Source of the DNA: Synergistaceae bacterium
Lineage (GTDB): Bacteria; Synergistota; Synergistia; Synergistales; Aminobacteriaceae
Length of the DNA: 64,000 nucleotides
Direction: 5' to 3'
NCBI GenBank assembly: GCA_018436725.1
Contig: JAHDKT010000081.1
Location: 1-64,000, forward strand
Below are positions 14,708 through 23,582 of the stretch, one piece after another; the first letter of the stretch is position 1; the number at the start of each line of letters is the position of its first letter. Below the pieces are notes generated by a model. The model had not been told where the DNA came from. It did not search any database and saw nothing but the letters and a program-made list of their open reading frames with translations. A program made the position numbers and the translations under genes.

Positions 14708-15961
14708 ATGCTGAAACACACGCGGATGTCCGATCCGGAGCTGTACGACATCGTCGTCGAGGAGCTGGACCGGCAGGAGCACAATATCGAGATGATCGCC
14801 TCGGAGAGCACCGAGAGCGAGGAGCTGCTGGAGCTTTCGGGGTGCGTCTTCGCCAATAAGACGACCGAGGGGTATCCGGGGGCGCGCTTTCAGGCGGGGT
14901 CGCAGATCGCCGACAAGATGGAGCGTCTGGGGATCGAGCGCGCGAAGGCGCTCTACGGAGCGGACCACGCGAACTTGCAGCCCTACTCCGGCTCCACCGC
15001 GAACTACAGCGTGTACGCGGCGGTGCTCAAGCCGGGCGACTGCGTGCTCGGGATGCGGCTGGACCACGGCGGGCATCTGACGCACGGCTCTCCGGCGAAC
15101 TTCATGAGCAAGTTCTATAACTTCGTCTCGTACGGGCTGAACGCGCAGACCGAACAGATCGACTACGACGAGCTGGAGGCGCTGGCGAAGGAGCACAAGC
15201 CCAGGCTGATCATCGCGGGCGGCAGCGCCTACCCGCGCCTGATCGACTACGAGCGTATCGCGAATATAACGCGTTCCGTCGGCGGTCTGCTGATGGTGGA
15301 CATGGCGCACGTCGCCGGGCTCGTCGCGGCGAAGGTCATCCCCAGCCCCGTCCCCCACGCCGACTTCGTCACCTCGTCCACGACGAAGACGCTCTGCGGT
15401 CCTCGCGGCGGCATGGTCCTCTGCAAGGCGGAGCACGCGAAGGCGCTGGACAGGGGCGTCTTCCCCGGCGCGATCAGCTCCATCCACCTGAACATCATGG
15501 CGGCGAAGACGTGGCTCTTCAAGCACGCCGCCTCCGAGGAGTTCAAGCAGGTCATGACGCAGGTGGTGGAGAATTCCAGGGCGCTGGCGGCGGAACTGAC
15601 CGGCTACGGCTTCCGCGTCATCGGCGGCGGGACGGACAACCACATCGTGCTGCTCGACCTGCGCCCGAAGAAGATCACGGGAAAGCTCTTCCAGGACGCC
15701 CTCGAATACGTGGGCATCACCATCAACAAGAACATGATCCCCTCCGACCCGGAGAAGCCCTCCGTCACCAGCGGCGTGCGCATCGGGACGACCTCGGTCT
15801 CGCAGCGCGGGCTGAAGGAGCCGGAGATCAAGCGGATCGCCGCGATCATGAACGAGGTCGCCGGGGCCCCCGAGGACAGAGCCGTCCTGGACGCCTGCAA
15901 GGCCGAGGCGATGCGGCTGATATCCGCGTTCCCGCTCTACCCGAAGGGGCCGCTGGAGTAG
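14708..15961 (+). CDS. glyA: serine hydroxymethyltransferase-like PLP enzyme, divergent active site
   Basis: 417 residues, the usual SHMT length. SHMT swaps serine and tetrahydrofolate for glycine and methylene-tetrahydrofolate. The fold signatures are present: TEGYPGARF near 56, SHMT-type DHGGHLTHGSP near 118-128, VDMAHVAGLVAAK near 197-209, and the PLP lysine K227 in TTKTLCGPRGG. Three family constants differ: the His before the lysine is Thr226, the Arg two residues later in TLRGPRGG is Cys230, and the usual E-N-Phe/Tyr near residue 33 is E-S-T. It may be a paralogue with another aldolase or transferase activity. AGGAGG precedes ATG 14708. No glycine riboswitch is seen in the leader. Confidence 0.75.
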   Translation: MLKHTRMSDPELYDIVVEELDRQEHNIEMIASESTESEELLELSGCVFANKTTEGYPGARFQAGSQIADKMERLGIERAKALYGADHANLQPYSGSTANYSVYAAVLKPGDCVLGMRLDHGGHLTHGSPANFMSKFYNFVSYGLNAQTEQIDYDELEALAKEHKPRLIIAGGSAYPRLIDYERIANITRSVGGLLMVDMAHVAGLVAAKVIPSPVPHADFVTSSTTKTLCGPRGGMVLCKAEHAKALDRGVFPGAISSIHLNIMAAKTWLFKHAASEEFKQVMTQVVENSRALAAELTGYGFRVIGGGTDNHIVLLDLRPKKITGKLFQDALEYVGITINKNMIPSDPEKPSVTSGVRIGTTSVSQRGLKEPEIKRIAAIMNEVAGAPEDRAVLDACKAEAMRLISAFPLYPKGPLE

Positions 15962-15988
15962 AGGCGTAGCGCTTCGCGCAACCGTGCG

Positions 15989-16018
15989 GCCGGCCCGGCG
16001 CGAAAACGCCGGGCCGGC
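15989..16018. terminator. bidirectional G+C-rich hairpin between convergent genes
   Basis: A 12-bp perfect stem (15989-16000 with 16007-16018, loop CGAAAA) lies between the ends of the SHMT-like gene and the leftward OppF/DppF gene. No T run follows on either strand. Confidence 0.5.
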
Positions 16019-16019
16019 G

Positions 16020-17003
16020 TCATGCTTCGACGTGCAGAAAACAGGCGACGAAACGATCCCCGCCGACGTCGACGAAGGGGGGCTCTTCTCTTCCGCAGCG
16101 CTCCATGGCGTGCGGACAGCGTGGGTGAAAGCGGCACCCTTCGGGCGGGTTGACGGGGGAGGGTACGTCTCCCTCCAGCGGCGCCCGCGCCCTCTTCTTC
16201 GAGGGTTCCGGCAGCGGGATGGCCGCCAGCAGCGCCTGCGTGTAGGGGTGGAGAGGCGCGGCGAAGAAAGCCTTCTTCGCCGCCATTTCGACGAGCTTGC
16301 CGAGGTACATGACGGCCACTCTGTCCGAGATGTGGCGGACGACGGAGAGGTCGTGCGAGATGAAGAGGTAAGTGAGGTTCATCTCCTTTCGAAGGTCGTC
16401 CAGAAGGTTGAGGACCTGGCTCTGTACGGAGACGTCGAGCGCGGATACGGGTTCGTCGCAGACGATGAAGCGGGGTTTCAGCGCGAGCGCCCTGGCGATT
16501 CCGATCCGCTGTCTCTGGCCGCCCGAGAACTCGTGGGGGTAGCGGAAGCGGTGCTCCGGGAGAAGGCCGCTCCGGGAGAGGATGCCGCAGACGTAGTCGT
16601 CCAGCTCGTCCGCGGAGCAGACTCCGTGGTGGAGGACCGCCTCGCCGACGATGTCGCGCACGATCATGCGCGGGTTGAGGCTGCCGTAAGGGTCCTGGAA
16701 GATGATCTGCATCTCTCTGCGCAGGAGCTTCGGCTTGGTCCGCTGCAGTTCGCCGACGTCCTGCCCGTCGAAGAAGATCCGCCCCTCCGTCGGCTGCAGC
16801 AAGTGGAGCAGCGACCTCCCGGTCGTCGTCTTGCCGCAGCCGGACTCCCCGACCAGCCCGAGCGTCTCCCCCTTGTTGATGAAGAAGGAAACGTCGTCGA
16901 CTGCCCGGACGTGCCCGACGGTCCGCCGGAAGACGCCTTTGCGCAGCGGAAAGTACTTTTTGAGCCCTGTGACGGTGAGATAGCGGGAGCCGGGGTCAAT
17001 CAT
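16020..17003 (-). CDS. ABC importer ATPase, DppF/OppF type
   Basis: A 327-residue nucleotide-binding subunit with Walker [10 protein letters not shown] near 54-62, Q-loop [11 protein letters not shown], signature FSGGQRQR near 155, and Walker [13 protein letters not shown] near 175-186. The C-terminal oligopeptide-type region [12 protein letters not shown] is followed by [14 protein letters not shown], the cysteine motif common in Dpp/Opp ATPases. AAGGAGG lies upstream of ATG 17003. The start overlaps the previous gene's stop, so translation is probably coupled. It is the last gene of a complete family-5 importer operon. Confidence 0.9.
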   Translation of the reverse strand: MIDPGSRYLTVTGLKKYFPLRKGVFRRTVGHVRAVDDVSFFINKGETLGLVGESGCGKTTTGRSLLHLLQPTEGRIFFDGQDVGELQRTKPKLLRREMQIIFQDPYGSLNPRMIVRDIVGEAVLHHGVCSADELDDYVCGILSRSGLLPEHRFRYPHEFSGGQRQRIGIARALALKPRFIVCDEPVSALDVSVQSQVLNLLDDLRKEMNLTYLFISHDLSVVRHISDRVAVMYLGKLVEMAAKKAFFAAPLHPYTQALLAAIPLPEPSKKRARAPLEGDVPSPVNPPEGCRFHPRCPHAMERCGREEPPFVDVGGDRFVACFLHVEA

Positions 17004-17985
17004 CGCAAACACCCTCCTTCGAATCCTCGTACAGCCAGCACCGGGCCTTGCGCCCTCCTTCGACCGCGAAGAGCGGCGGTTCGTCGTGCGTGCAGCGGTC
17101 GAAGACCTTGCCGCAGCGGTTGTGGAAACGGCACCCGGGGGGGAAATCGAGCGGCGTAGGAACCGTTCCGGGAATGACTTCGAGACGCTCTTTATCCTCG
17201 TCCGGGCGCGGCATCGAACGCAGGAGGCCTTGCGTGTAGGGGTGCAGAGGCTCCTTGAAAAGCGCGACGACGCCGGACTCCTCGACGATCCGTCCTGCGT
17301 ACATCACGATGACGCGCTGCGCGGTTTCCGCGATGACGCCGAGCGCATGGGTGATCAGCATGACCGCCGATCCGAACTGTTCTTTTAGATCGTTCATCAG
17401 GTCCAGAATCTGGGCCTGCACCGTGACGTCGAGGGCGGTCGTCGGCTCGTCGGCGATGAGCAGCGCCGGACGGCACGCAAGCGCCATCGCGATCATCGCC
17501 CTCTGTCGTTGTCCGCCCGAGAGCTGGTGCGGGTACTCGAGGACGCGCCGCTCCGGATTGGGTATCCGCACGATGCCCAGCATCTCCACCGCGCGGTCCA
17601 TCGCCTGCCGTCTGCTCATCTTGCGATGGAGCATCAGCGGCTCCGCGATCTGGTCGCCGATCGTGAAGACCGGGTTGAGGCTCGTCATCGGTTCCTGGAA
17701 GATCATCGAGATGTCGTTCCCCCGTACGGAGCGCATCTCGTGTTCGGAGAGGGTCAGCAGCTCCCGCCCCCGGAGGCGGATCGAGCCGCCCGCGACCCGC
17801 CCGGTCGGCGAGGGGAGGATGCGGAGGATCGAGAGGGCCGCAGCGCTCTTGCCGCAGCCGGACTCGCCGACGACGCCGAGCGTCTCTCCCGGCTCGATGG
17901 AGAAGGAGACGCCGTCGACGGCGCGCAGGGTCCCCCTGTCCGTGTCGAAACAGCTCTTGAGGCTGCGGACTTCGAGAAGACTCAT
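16996..17985 (-). CDS. ABC importer ATPase, DppD/OppD type
   Basis: A 329-residue nucleotide-binding subunit. Walker A is GESGCGKSA near residue 40, the Q-loop [11 protein letters not shown], the signature LSGGQRQRA near 150, and Walker [13 protein letters not shown] near 170. The tail has [14 protein letters not shown], the usual cysteine motif of DppD. With the DppF-type partner it powers the importer encoded upstream on the same strand. The gene begins nine bases after the DppC-type gene ends. Confidence 0.92.
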   Translation of the reverse strand: MSLLEVRSLKSCFDTDRGTLRAVDGVSFSIEPGETLGVVGESGCGKSAAALSILRILPSPTGRVAGGSIRLRGRELLTLSEHEMRSVRGNDISMIFQEPMTSLNPVFTIGDQIAEPLMLHRKMSRRQAMDRAVEMLGIVRIPNPERRVLEYPHQLSGGQRQRAMIAMALACRPALLIADEPTTALDVTVQAQILDLMNDLKEQFGSAVMLITHALGVIAETAQRVIVMYAGRIVEESGVVALFKEPLHPYTQGLLRSMPRPDEDKERLEVIPGTVPTPLDFPPGCRFHNRCGKVFDRCTHDEPPLFAVEGGRKARCWLYEDSKEGVCDD

Positions 17986-17994
17986 GGTCGATCC

Positions 17995-18885
17995 CTACCT
18001 TTTGAGGCGCGCGTCGAGCGCGTCGCGCAGTCCGTCGCCCAGGAAGTTGAAGGCGAGCACCGTGTAGGTGATGGCGAGCCCGGGAAAGACGGCCCACCAC
18101 CACTTCCCGATCCCCAGATACCTCTGTCCGTCCGAGATCATCAGCCCCCAGCTCGGCGTCGGCGGCTGCGCGCCGAAACCGAGGAAGGCGAGTCCGGCCT
18201 CGATCATGATGATTCCCCCGATGCCCATGGTCGCCTGCACGATGACGGGCGCCAGGGCGTTGGGCAGAATATGCCCGAAGATGATCCTGCGGTCCGGCAG
18301 GCCGAGCGCCCTCGCAGCCTCGACGAACTCGCGCTCCCTGAGGGAGATGAACTGCGCGCGGGTTACGCGGGCGATGCCGACCCAGTTGACGAGGCCGATG
18401 GCGAGGTAGATCACGCTCATACTCGGGTTCTGGAAGACCGCGACGACGGCGATGATGAAAAGAAAGAAGGGAAAGGCGAAGACGACGTTGATCAGCCACG
18501 AGATGGCGTCGTCGGTGAAGCCTCCGTAGTAGCCCGCGAGCGCCCCGAGAGGAACCCCGACGAGCAGCGAGACGAGGGTGGCGAAAATGCCGATCTGCAG
18601 CGAGATGCGCGCTCCGTGGAGGATGCGGCTGAAGATGTCCCGTCCGTAGAGATCCGTTCCCATGATGTGCGCGGCGGAGGGCGGCGCCAGACGGACCTCC
18701 CCCCCTTGCGTCCAGATCAACTGCTTGAACGGGTTGTAGGGGGCGAGAACGGGCGCGAAGGCGGCGGCCAGGATCACCGAGAGCGCCATGAAAAGCCCGG
18801 CCATTGCGAGGCGGTTCCGCCGGAAGCGGATCCACGCCTCGCGGCGAAGGGCTGCCGCGCCGTTTTTTTTCGCGGTGGCGTTCAT
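17995..18885 (-). CDS. ABC importer permease, DppC/OppC type
   Basis: A 296-residue permease with about six membrane segments. The N-terminal family motif HIMGTDLYGRDIFSR (about 73-87) and the EAA loop REFVEAARALGLPDRRIIFG (about 187-206) are intact. It pairs with the DppB-type permease whose gene ends 12 bases upstream. Substrate specificity is set mainly by the binding protein, so a di- or oligopeptide is likely but not proven. Confidence 0.92.
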   Translation of the reverse strand: MNATAKKNGAAALRREAWIRFRRNRLAMAGLFMALSVILAAAFAPVLAPYNPFKQLIWTQGGEVRLAPPSAAHIMGTDLYGRDIFSRILHGARISLQIGIFATLVSLLVGVPLGALAGYYGGFTDDAISWLINVVFAFPFFLFIIAVVAVFQNPSMSVIYLAIGLVNWVGIARVTRAQFISLREREFVEAARALGLPDRRIIFGHILPNALAPVIVQATMGIGGIIMIEAGLAFLGFGAQPPTPSWGLMISDGQRYLGIGKWWWAVFPGLAITYTVLAFNFLGDGLRDALDARLKR

Positions 18886-18897
18886 CCGGATCGCCTC

Positions 18898-19824
18898 CTA
18901 ATCGTAGCGTATCCGCGGGTCGACGAGACCGTAGGAGAGATCGACCAGCAGGTTGGTCGCAAGGAAGAGCAGCGCCATGAAGATGACGGTTCCGCGGATC
19001 ATCGGGAAGTCGCGCGCGACGAGGGCCTCCACCGCCAGACGTCCCACGCCCGGCCAGGCGAAGATCGTCTCGGTGAGCACCGCGCCGGAGAGCAGCTCCG
19101 CGACCTGCGTCCCGATGATGGTGTTCACCGGAACGAGGGCGTTCTTGAAGGCGTGCTTGAGAATCACGGTTCGTTCCGCCAGCCCCTTCGAGCGGGCGGT
19201 TCGGATGTAGTCCTGGTTCATCACGTCGAGCATGCAGGAGCGGGTGAGACGGGCGATCAGGGCGGCGGGGCGCGTTCCCAGAGTGATCACGGGAAGGATC
19301 AGGTAGCGCCAGCTCCCGTCGCCGTAGCCCACGCCGGGAAGGAGCCGCAGACCGTATGCGAAGATCAGCAGCAGAAGGAGCCCTACCCAGAATACCGGCG
19401 CGCTCACTCCGGCGACGGCGATGAACATGGCGGAGTAGTCGAAGAGCGAATACTGTTTGACGGCCGAGAGGATGCCTGCGGCGACGCCGATGACGGAGGC
19501 CAGAATCATCGCCCAGAAGGCCAGGCGAAGCGTGGCGCCGAAGCGCTCCGCGATGGCGGTCGACACCTTCTCGTTGTTCCGGTAGGACGTGCCCAGATCG
19601 CCGCGCGCCAGGTCGCCGATGAAGCGGATGTACTGACGGTGAAGCGGCAGATCGAGCCCGAGGTCGGCGCGTATCCTCGCCAGCGTCTCCGGGTCGCCCC
19701 GCTGTCCCATGAGAAGACGGGCGGGGTCGCCGGGAACGACGGTCAGAAGGATGAAGACCGCGGTGACGACGCCCCAGACGACGGGGATGAAGTAGAGGAG
19801 CTTGCGGAGAGTGTATGAAAGCAT
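18898..19824 (-). CDS. ABC importer permease, DppB/OppB type
   Basis: A 308-residue permease. It begins MLSYTLRKLLYFIPVVWGV, the typical DppB/OppB N-terminus, with AAGGAGG at a good distance, so the longer reading to 19983 is rejected. The periplasmic region has DLGLDLPLHRQYIRFIGDLA and GDLGTSYRNN, typical of the family, and the EAA loop DYIRTARSKGLAERTVILKH lies near 200-220. It forms the channel of the second importer. Confidence 0.92.
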   Translation of the reverse strand: MLSYTLRKLLYFIPVVWGVVTAVFILLTVVPGDPARLLMGQRGDPETLARIRADLGLDLPLHRQYIRFIGDLARGDLGTSYRNNEKVSTAIAERFGATLRLAFWAMILASVIGVAAGILSAVKQYSLFDYSAMFIAVAGVSAPVFWVGLLLLLIFAYGLRLLPGVGYGDGSWRYLILPVITLGTRPAALIARLTRSCMLDVMNQDYIRTARSKGLAERTVILKHAFKNALVPVNTIIGTQVAELLSGAVLTETIFAWPGVGRLAVEALVARDFPMIRGTVIFMALLFLATNLLVDLSYGLVDPRIRYD

Positions 19825-19862
19825 GCCGGTGAACCTCCTTTCGATATCGATTCCTGGAAAGA

Positions 19863-21497
19863 CTACCTTGCGATCCAGACGGCTTCGAGAGGCGTCGCGT
19901 GCTGGCCGAACAAGGGCAGTCGCATATCCTTCACCCGTTCCCCGCCGAGAAGGCTCGTGGTGTAATAGAAGAGAAACATCCACGGCGCGTCGTCGACGAT
20001 GATCCGCTCCGCCTCGCGATAGAGAGCCATGCGCTTGTCGAAGTCGGTCTCGACGCGGGCGGCGACCAGCAGTTCGTCCACCCTGTCGTTGCTGTAGTAG
20101 GAGTAGTTCCCCTTGACGCCCCTGTTTTCGGAGTAGAAGAGGACGTAGAGGAAATTGTCGGGGTCGGCGTAGTCGGCGATCCAGGACATGCGATACATCT
20201 GCGTCTCGCCCCTGTCGACCAGGTCGAGATGCACTCCCCAGTCGACCACGCTGACGCGAAGGTCGATGCCGAACTCCGCCAGCAGTCCTTGCAGCCCCTC
20301 CGCGACGGTGCGGTGACGAAGATTGTTGTTGACGACGAGTTCGATCTGAAAGCCCTCCTGAATGCCCGCCTCCGCCAGCATCTTCCGTGCCGTTTCCGGG
20401 GAGTACTCGTACCCTTCGAGATCCGGGGAGTACCCGGGCACGCCCGGAGGAAGAACTCCGCGGGAAGGCGCGTAGCGCCCCTCAAGCAGGTAGTCGCTCA
20501 TCGCCTGCTTGTTCACCGCATAGTTCAGCGCCTTCCTGAGCGTCCTGTTGTCCTTGAAGGGAGGTTTCGCGCAGTTGAAGCCGATGTAGTAGACTCCCAG
20601 CATCGGGCGCTCCTGAAGCAGATCGCCGAAGCGCTGTTTCGCGTCCGCGTAGAACTCGTCGGGAAGTTCCGGCAGCACGTCGATGTTCCCCTTTTTGAAC
20701 TCTTCGTACGCGATGGTATCGTCCGGTATGATGACGATTTCGACGCCGTCGAGATAGGGGAGGGATCTTCCGTGCGCGTCGCGCATCCAGAAGTCGGGGT
20801 TGCGCGCGTAGACGAGCCGCTGGTCGTGCTCCCACTTCTCGAGGATGAAGGGGCCCGTCCCCACGGGGTTGAAGCTGAAATCCGCGCCGGGGCGCTCCGC
20901 GTCCTCGCGGGGAACCACCACGAACGCGTTGTAGGCCAGGATGCTGACGAACGGAGCGAATGCGTAGTCAAGTTCGAACCGGATCGTGTGTTCGTCGACG
21001 ACTTTGATGCCGGTCCACTCCGAGGCCTTCTCTTCCGCGAAGTCCTTGTAGCCTTGTATCATGTCGACGAAGTACGCGCGCGGAGACTTCGTCCTGACGA
21101 GGCGCTCGAAGGAGTACTTCCAGTCCGCGGCCAACACTTCGCGCCCTCCGTTCGCGGAGGGGCGTCCCCTGATCGTCGAATGGAACCGGACCCCTTTTCG
21201 GAGATGGAAGGTCCATACCCTCCCTCCCTCGCTCCCCTCCCATGATTCGGCAAGGCGGGGGAGCAGGCGCTCGCCGTCGGGGGCGTTTTCCACGAGGGTT
21301 TCGAACATCAAATAGATGCCGCGGCCGGAGGAAGTGTCTCCGGGACCCGCGGGGTCGAGCTTCGGAGGGTCGCCGACGTCGCGCCACCTGAGGACGCCGC
21401 CGGAGAGGGGGAGCGTTTCTCCCGACGCCGAGGGCATGGCGGAAAAGAGCGCGAACAAAAGCAGCAGGCGACAGAGTGTGCGCAGAGATTTTTTCAT
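19863..21497 (-). CDS. family-5 extracellular solute-binding protein (peptide/dipeptide type)
   Basis: A 544-residue SBP_bac_5 protein with an N-terminal signal peptide (KKSLRTLCRLLLLFALFSAM, cleaved near residue 25). Family elements include the segment VWTFHLRKGVRF near 85-96, YAFAPFVSILAYNAFVVVPR, and NPVGTGPFILEKWEHDQRL near 190-208, matching dipeptide/oligopeptide-binding proteins. The ATG at 21497 is preferred over the unsupported start at 21581. It is the first gene of a leftward operon with DppB-, DppC-, DppD- and DppF-type partners and presumably delivers short peptides for fermentation. Confidence 0.9.
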   Translation of the reverse strand: MKKSLRTLCRLLLLFALFSAMPSASGETLPLSGGVLRWRDVGDPPKLDPAGPGDTSSGRGIYLMFETLVENAPDGERLLPRLAESWEGSEGGRVWTFHLRKGVRFHSTIRGRPSANGGREVLAADWKYSFERLVRTKSPRAYFVDMIQGYKDFAEEKASEWTGIKVVDEHTIRFELDYAFAPFVSILAYNAFVVVPREDAERPGADFSFNPVGTGPFILEKWEHDQRLVYARNPDFWMRDAHGRSLPYLDGVEIVIIPDDTIAYEEFKKGNIDVLPELPDEFYADAKQRFGDLLQERPMLGVYYIGFNCAKPPFKDNRTLRKALNYAVNKQAMSDYLLEGRYAPSRGVLPPGVPGYSPDLEGYEYSPETARKMLAEAGIQEGFQIELVVNNNLRHRTVAEGLQGLLAEFGIDLRVSVVDWGVHLDLVDRGETQMYRMSWIADYADPDNFLYVLFYSENRGVKGNYSYYSNDRVDELLVAARVETDFDKRMALYREAERIIVDDAPWMFLFYYTTSLLGGERVKDMRLPLFGQHATPLEAVWIAR

Positions 21498-21751
21498 ATG
21501 TTCTTCCCGCCTTTCCCGACATGCGCCTTTCCCGGAAATATCCTTCGGGGTTGACGACGGCCCGGCAAAACGCTCAACCAACGCGCCCGTGCCGCTTCTA
21601 TGAAATGGAAGAGTGCTGTTCGGGCGAATCTTTTTATTATTTTATCATCTTTATGGGCGGAGGCGAGGGGGGAGCGAGGAGTTCTGTTTGCGGAGGGGAT
21701 CCGTACAGGGAGGCGTCGTCCCCCTGAGGAGACGCGCCTCCCTCCGCGGCG

Positions 21752-22150
21752 TCATCCGGCGGAAAGCGTCACGTTCTTCAGCGACGAACCGAAGTTCCGG
21801 AAGAGCGTCGCGTCCCCCTTGAGCCTCCCCAGAGTGGCGCAGGGCGAGGCTGCGCGGGGCTCGTCGCCGACGCTGGCCGGGGTGGGGCCGAAGAAGATGC
21901 AGAACGCGCCGCCGGGCGGCCACATCGCGACTTCGCCGATCTCGAAGACGTCGCGGAGCCTGTCCCCCGCGTACCCGATCTTCGTGCGGAGCGTGCCGTA
22001 GAACTCGTCGCCCCAGCGCGACATGGAGAGCGTCTGCGGCAGGCAGGCCAGCAGCTCCCGTGCCGTGCCGGTGTCGTACAGCTCCACCTCGAAGGTCTTC
22101 TCCCCGATGCCGAGGAGCATCGTCGTTCCGTTTCCGTTCGCTGTGCTCAT
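21752..22150 (-). CDS. cyclophilin-like fold protein (TM1367-type)
   Basis: A 132-residue soluble protein. The segments TFEVELYDTGTARELLACLP, FYGTLRTKIGYAGDRLRDVF, IGEVAMWPPGGAFCIFFGPTP and the ending TLFRNFGSSLKNVTL match the small cyclophilin-like family of TM1367. These have the cyclophilin barrel but lack the standard prolyl-isomerase residues, and their function is unknown. GAGAGGAG lies just upstream of ATG 22150. It is behind ybaK in the same direction, 62 bases apart. Confidence 0.75.
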   Translation of the reverse strand: MSTANGNGTTMLLGIGEKTFEVELYDTGTARELLACLPQTLSMSRWGDEFYGTLRTKIGYAGDRLRDVFEIGEVAMWPPGGAFCIFFGPTPASVGDEPRAASPCATLGRLKGDATLFRNFGSSLKNVTLSAG

Positions 22151-22212
22151 ATGCATCTCCTCTCTTTCTTCGCTGATTTCGAAAAGGTTGTCCGGCCCGG
22201 CCGTCGCTCTTT

Positions 22213-22692
22213 CTATTCCCCCTCCTGTTGCCGCAGAGGGGCCGAGGACGCGCCGGTCAGCTTCTTCAGGTCGTTCGGATTCAGCTCGATGTCCAACCCC
22301 CTCCGTCCCGCGCTGACGAAGATGGTGTGGAAGGCGTCGGCGGACGAGTCGATGAAGGTTCTGAGGCGCTTCTTCTGCCCGAGCGGGCTCACTCCGCCGA
22401 GAACGTACCCCGTGGCGCGCTCGACGTCGGCGGGCTGCGCCATGACGGCCTTCTTCGCCCCGGCGGCCTTCGCGACCAGCTTCATGCTCAGCATGGCGTC
22501 GACCGGGATGATCCCCACCGCCAACTCCTTGCCGTCGAGCGTCACCACCAGCGTCTTGAAGACGCGCTCGGGCGGAACGCCGAGCTTCTCCGCAGCCTCC
22601 ATCCCGTACGATTCGCTCGACGGGTCGTGCTCGTATTCGTGCAGCGTATAGGGGACGCGCGCCTTCTTCGCCGCGTTGATTCCCGGTGTCAT
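22213..22692 (-). CDS. ybaK: Cys-tRNA(Pro)/Cys-tRNA(Cys) deacylase YbaK
   Basis: 159 residues, the standard YbaK length. It begins MTPGINAAKKARVPYTLHEY, as in YbaK/EbsC proteins, and has the conserved catalytic-pocket segments FKTLVVTLDGKELAVGIIP, the lysine-rich AAGAKKAVMAQPADVERATG and GGVSPLGQKKRLRTFID. YbaK hydrolyses mischarged Cys-tRNA(Pro) in trans to prolyl-tRNA synthetase. The start at 22692 is chosen from the family N-terminus; an upstream in-frame ATG adds residues that do not look conserved. Confidence 0.93.
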   Translation of the reverse strand: MTPGINAAKKARVPYTLHEYEHDPSSESYGMEAAEKLGVPPERVFKTLVVTLDGKELAVGIIPVDAMLSMKLVAKAAGAKKAVMAQPADVERATGYVLGGVSPLGQKKRLRTFIDSSADAFHTIFVSAGRRGLDIELNPNDLKKLTGASSAPLRQQEGE

Positions 22693-22775
22693 GTTCGTAC
22701 ACCAGCCTTTCTTCGAAGAGTTCGGAGCGCCGGGCATGAAACGCGGGCGTTTCCGTCGGCGCAAGTCTTCCGACG

Positions 22776-22803
22776 ATTATAGCATCGAGGGCCGGTATCG
22801 GAA
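22776..22803 (-). promoter_or_regulatory. promoter of the ybaK / cyclophilin-like pair
   Basis: The minus strand shows TTCCGA at 22803-22798 and TATAAT at 22781-22776 with a 16-base spacer. It is divergent from the strong promoter of the sugar-acid cluster, whose -35 box is about 30 bases away. Confidence 0.4.
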
Positions 22804-22831
22804 TTTGCGAAATTGAGCGTCCGAGGAACAT

Positions 22832-22860
22832 TTGACAACTATGCTGCGCGATACTATAAT
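22832..22860 (+). promoter_or_regulatory. perfect consensus sigma-70 promoter of the sugar-acid cluster
   Basis: TTGACA at 22832-22837 and TATAAT at 22855-22860 are exactly 17 bases apart, the E. coli-type optimum. So strong a core promoter is usually held down by a repressor; the IclR protein encoded at the end of the cluster is the obvious candidate. The transcript would start near 22867, about 52 bases before the first ATG. Confidence 0.85.
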
Positions 22861-22918
22861 TTACAAAACGCTGTCCATCTATGATGAACTAAATTCAGCG
22901 AAGGAAGATGATGCGCGC

Positions 22919-23569
22919 ATGGACGTGAAAAGTGAAATACTCAAGCGAAAGCTCGTCGTGATCTGCAGAGGCGTCTACGGAGACGATCTGCTGAACATGG
23001 CGAAGGCGATTTACGACGGGGGCCTCCGGTGCATCGAGGTGACGTTCGACCAGAGCGACGCGCAGGGCGTCGAAAAGGCCTCGAAGGCCGTCGAGCAGCT
23101 GAACGGCGTCTGCGGAGGCGAGCTGCTCGTCGGCGCGGGAACGGTGCTCGACGCCGAGCAGGTCGTCGCCGCGATGAATGCGGGCGCGAGGTATATTATT
23201 TCTCCCAATGTGGACGACGACGTGATCCGCTTGACGAAAGAGCTGAAGCTGGTCTCGATCCCCGGCGCGATGACGCCGAGCGAGGTGGCGCACGCGTACA
23301 AGGTCGGGGCGGATATCGTGAAACTCTTCCCCGCCGGGCATCTGGGGACGAAGTACATCAAGGAGCTGCGGGCGCCGCTCAGCCACATTCCGCTGCTGGC
23401 CACCGGAGGAGTGAACGAGGAGACGCTGTGCGGATTCCTGGACGCCGGGTGCGCCGGAGCGGGCGTGGGCGGGCGTCTCGCCGACAAGAAGCTCCTCGCG
23501 GAGAAGAACTACGGCGAAATCCGGAAGAGAGCGAAGGCGTTCGTCTCGCTGCTTCAGGGAAGGGCGTAA
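22919..23569 (+). CDS. eda: 2-keto-3-deoxy-6-phosphogluconate (KDPG/KHG) aldolase
   Basis: A 216-residue class I aldolase that splits KDPG into pyruvate and glyceraldehyde 3-phosphate (the last Entner-Doudoroff step). Motifs: CIEVTF with the catalytic Glu near 37-42, VGAGTV near 70, the phosphate-handling IISPNVDDDVI, and the Schiff-base lysine K135 in IVKLFPAG. The glycine-rich ATGGVN near 160 is the phosphate site. ATG 22919 follows AAGGAAG; the longer reading from 22832 begins inside the promoter and is rejected. KDG kinase follows 13 bases downstream. Confidence 0.88.
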   Translation: MDVKSEILKRKLVVICRGVYGDDLLNMAKAIYDGGLRCIEVTFDQSDAQGVEKASKAVEQLNGVCGGELLVGAGTVLDAEQVVAAMNAGARYIISPNVDDDVIRLTKELKLVSIPGAMTPSEVAHAYKVGADIVKLFPAGHLGTKYIKELRAPLSHIPLLATGGVNEETLCGFLDAGCAGAGVGGRLADKKLLAEKNYGEIRKRAKAFVSLLQGRA

Positions 23570-23582
23570 GGAGGGGCGCGGC

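Noticed and set aside
17509..19818. Rightward reading of 769 codons antisense to the second importer.
   Set aside because: The leftward ATPase and permease genes have intact motifs and ribosome-binding sites; this frame has none.
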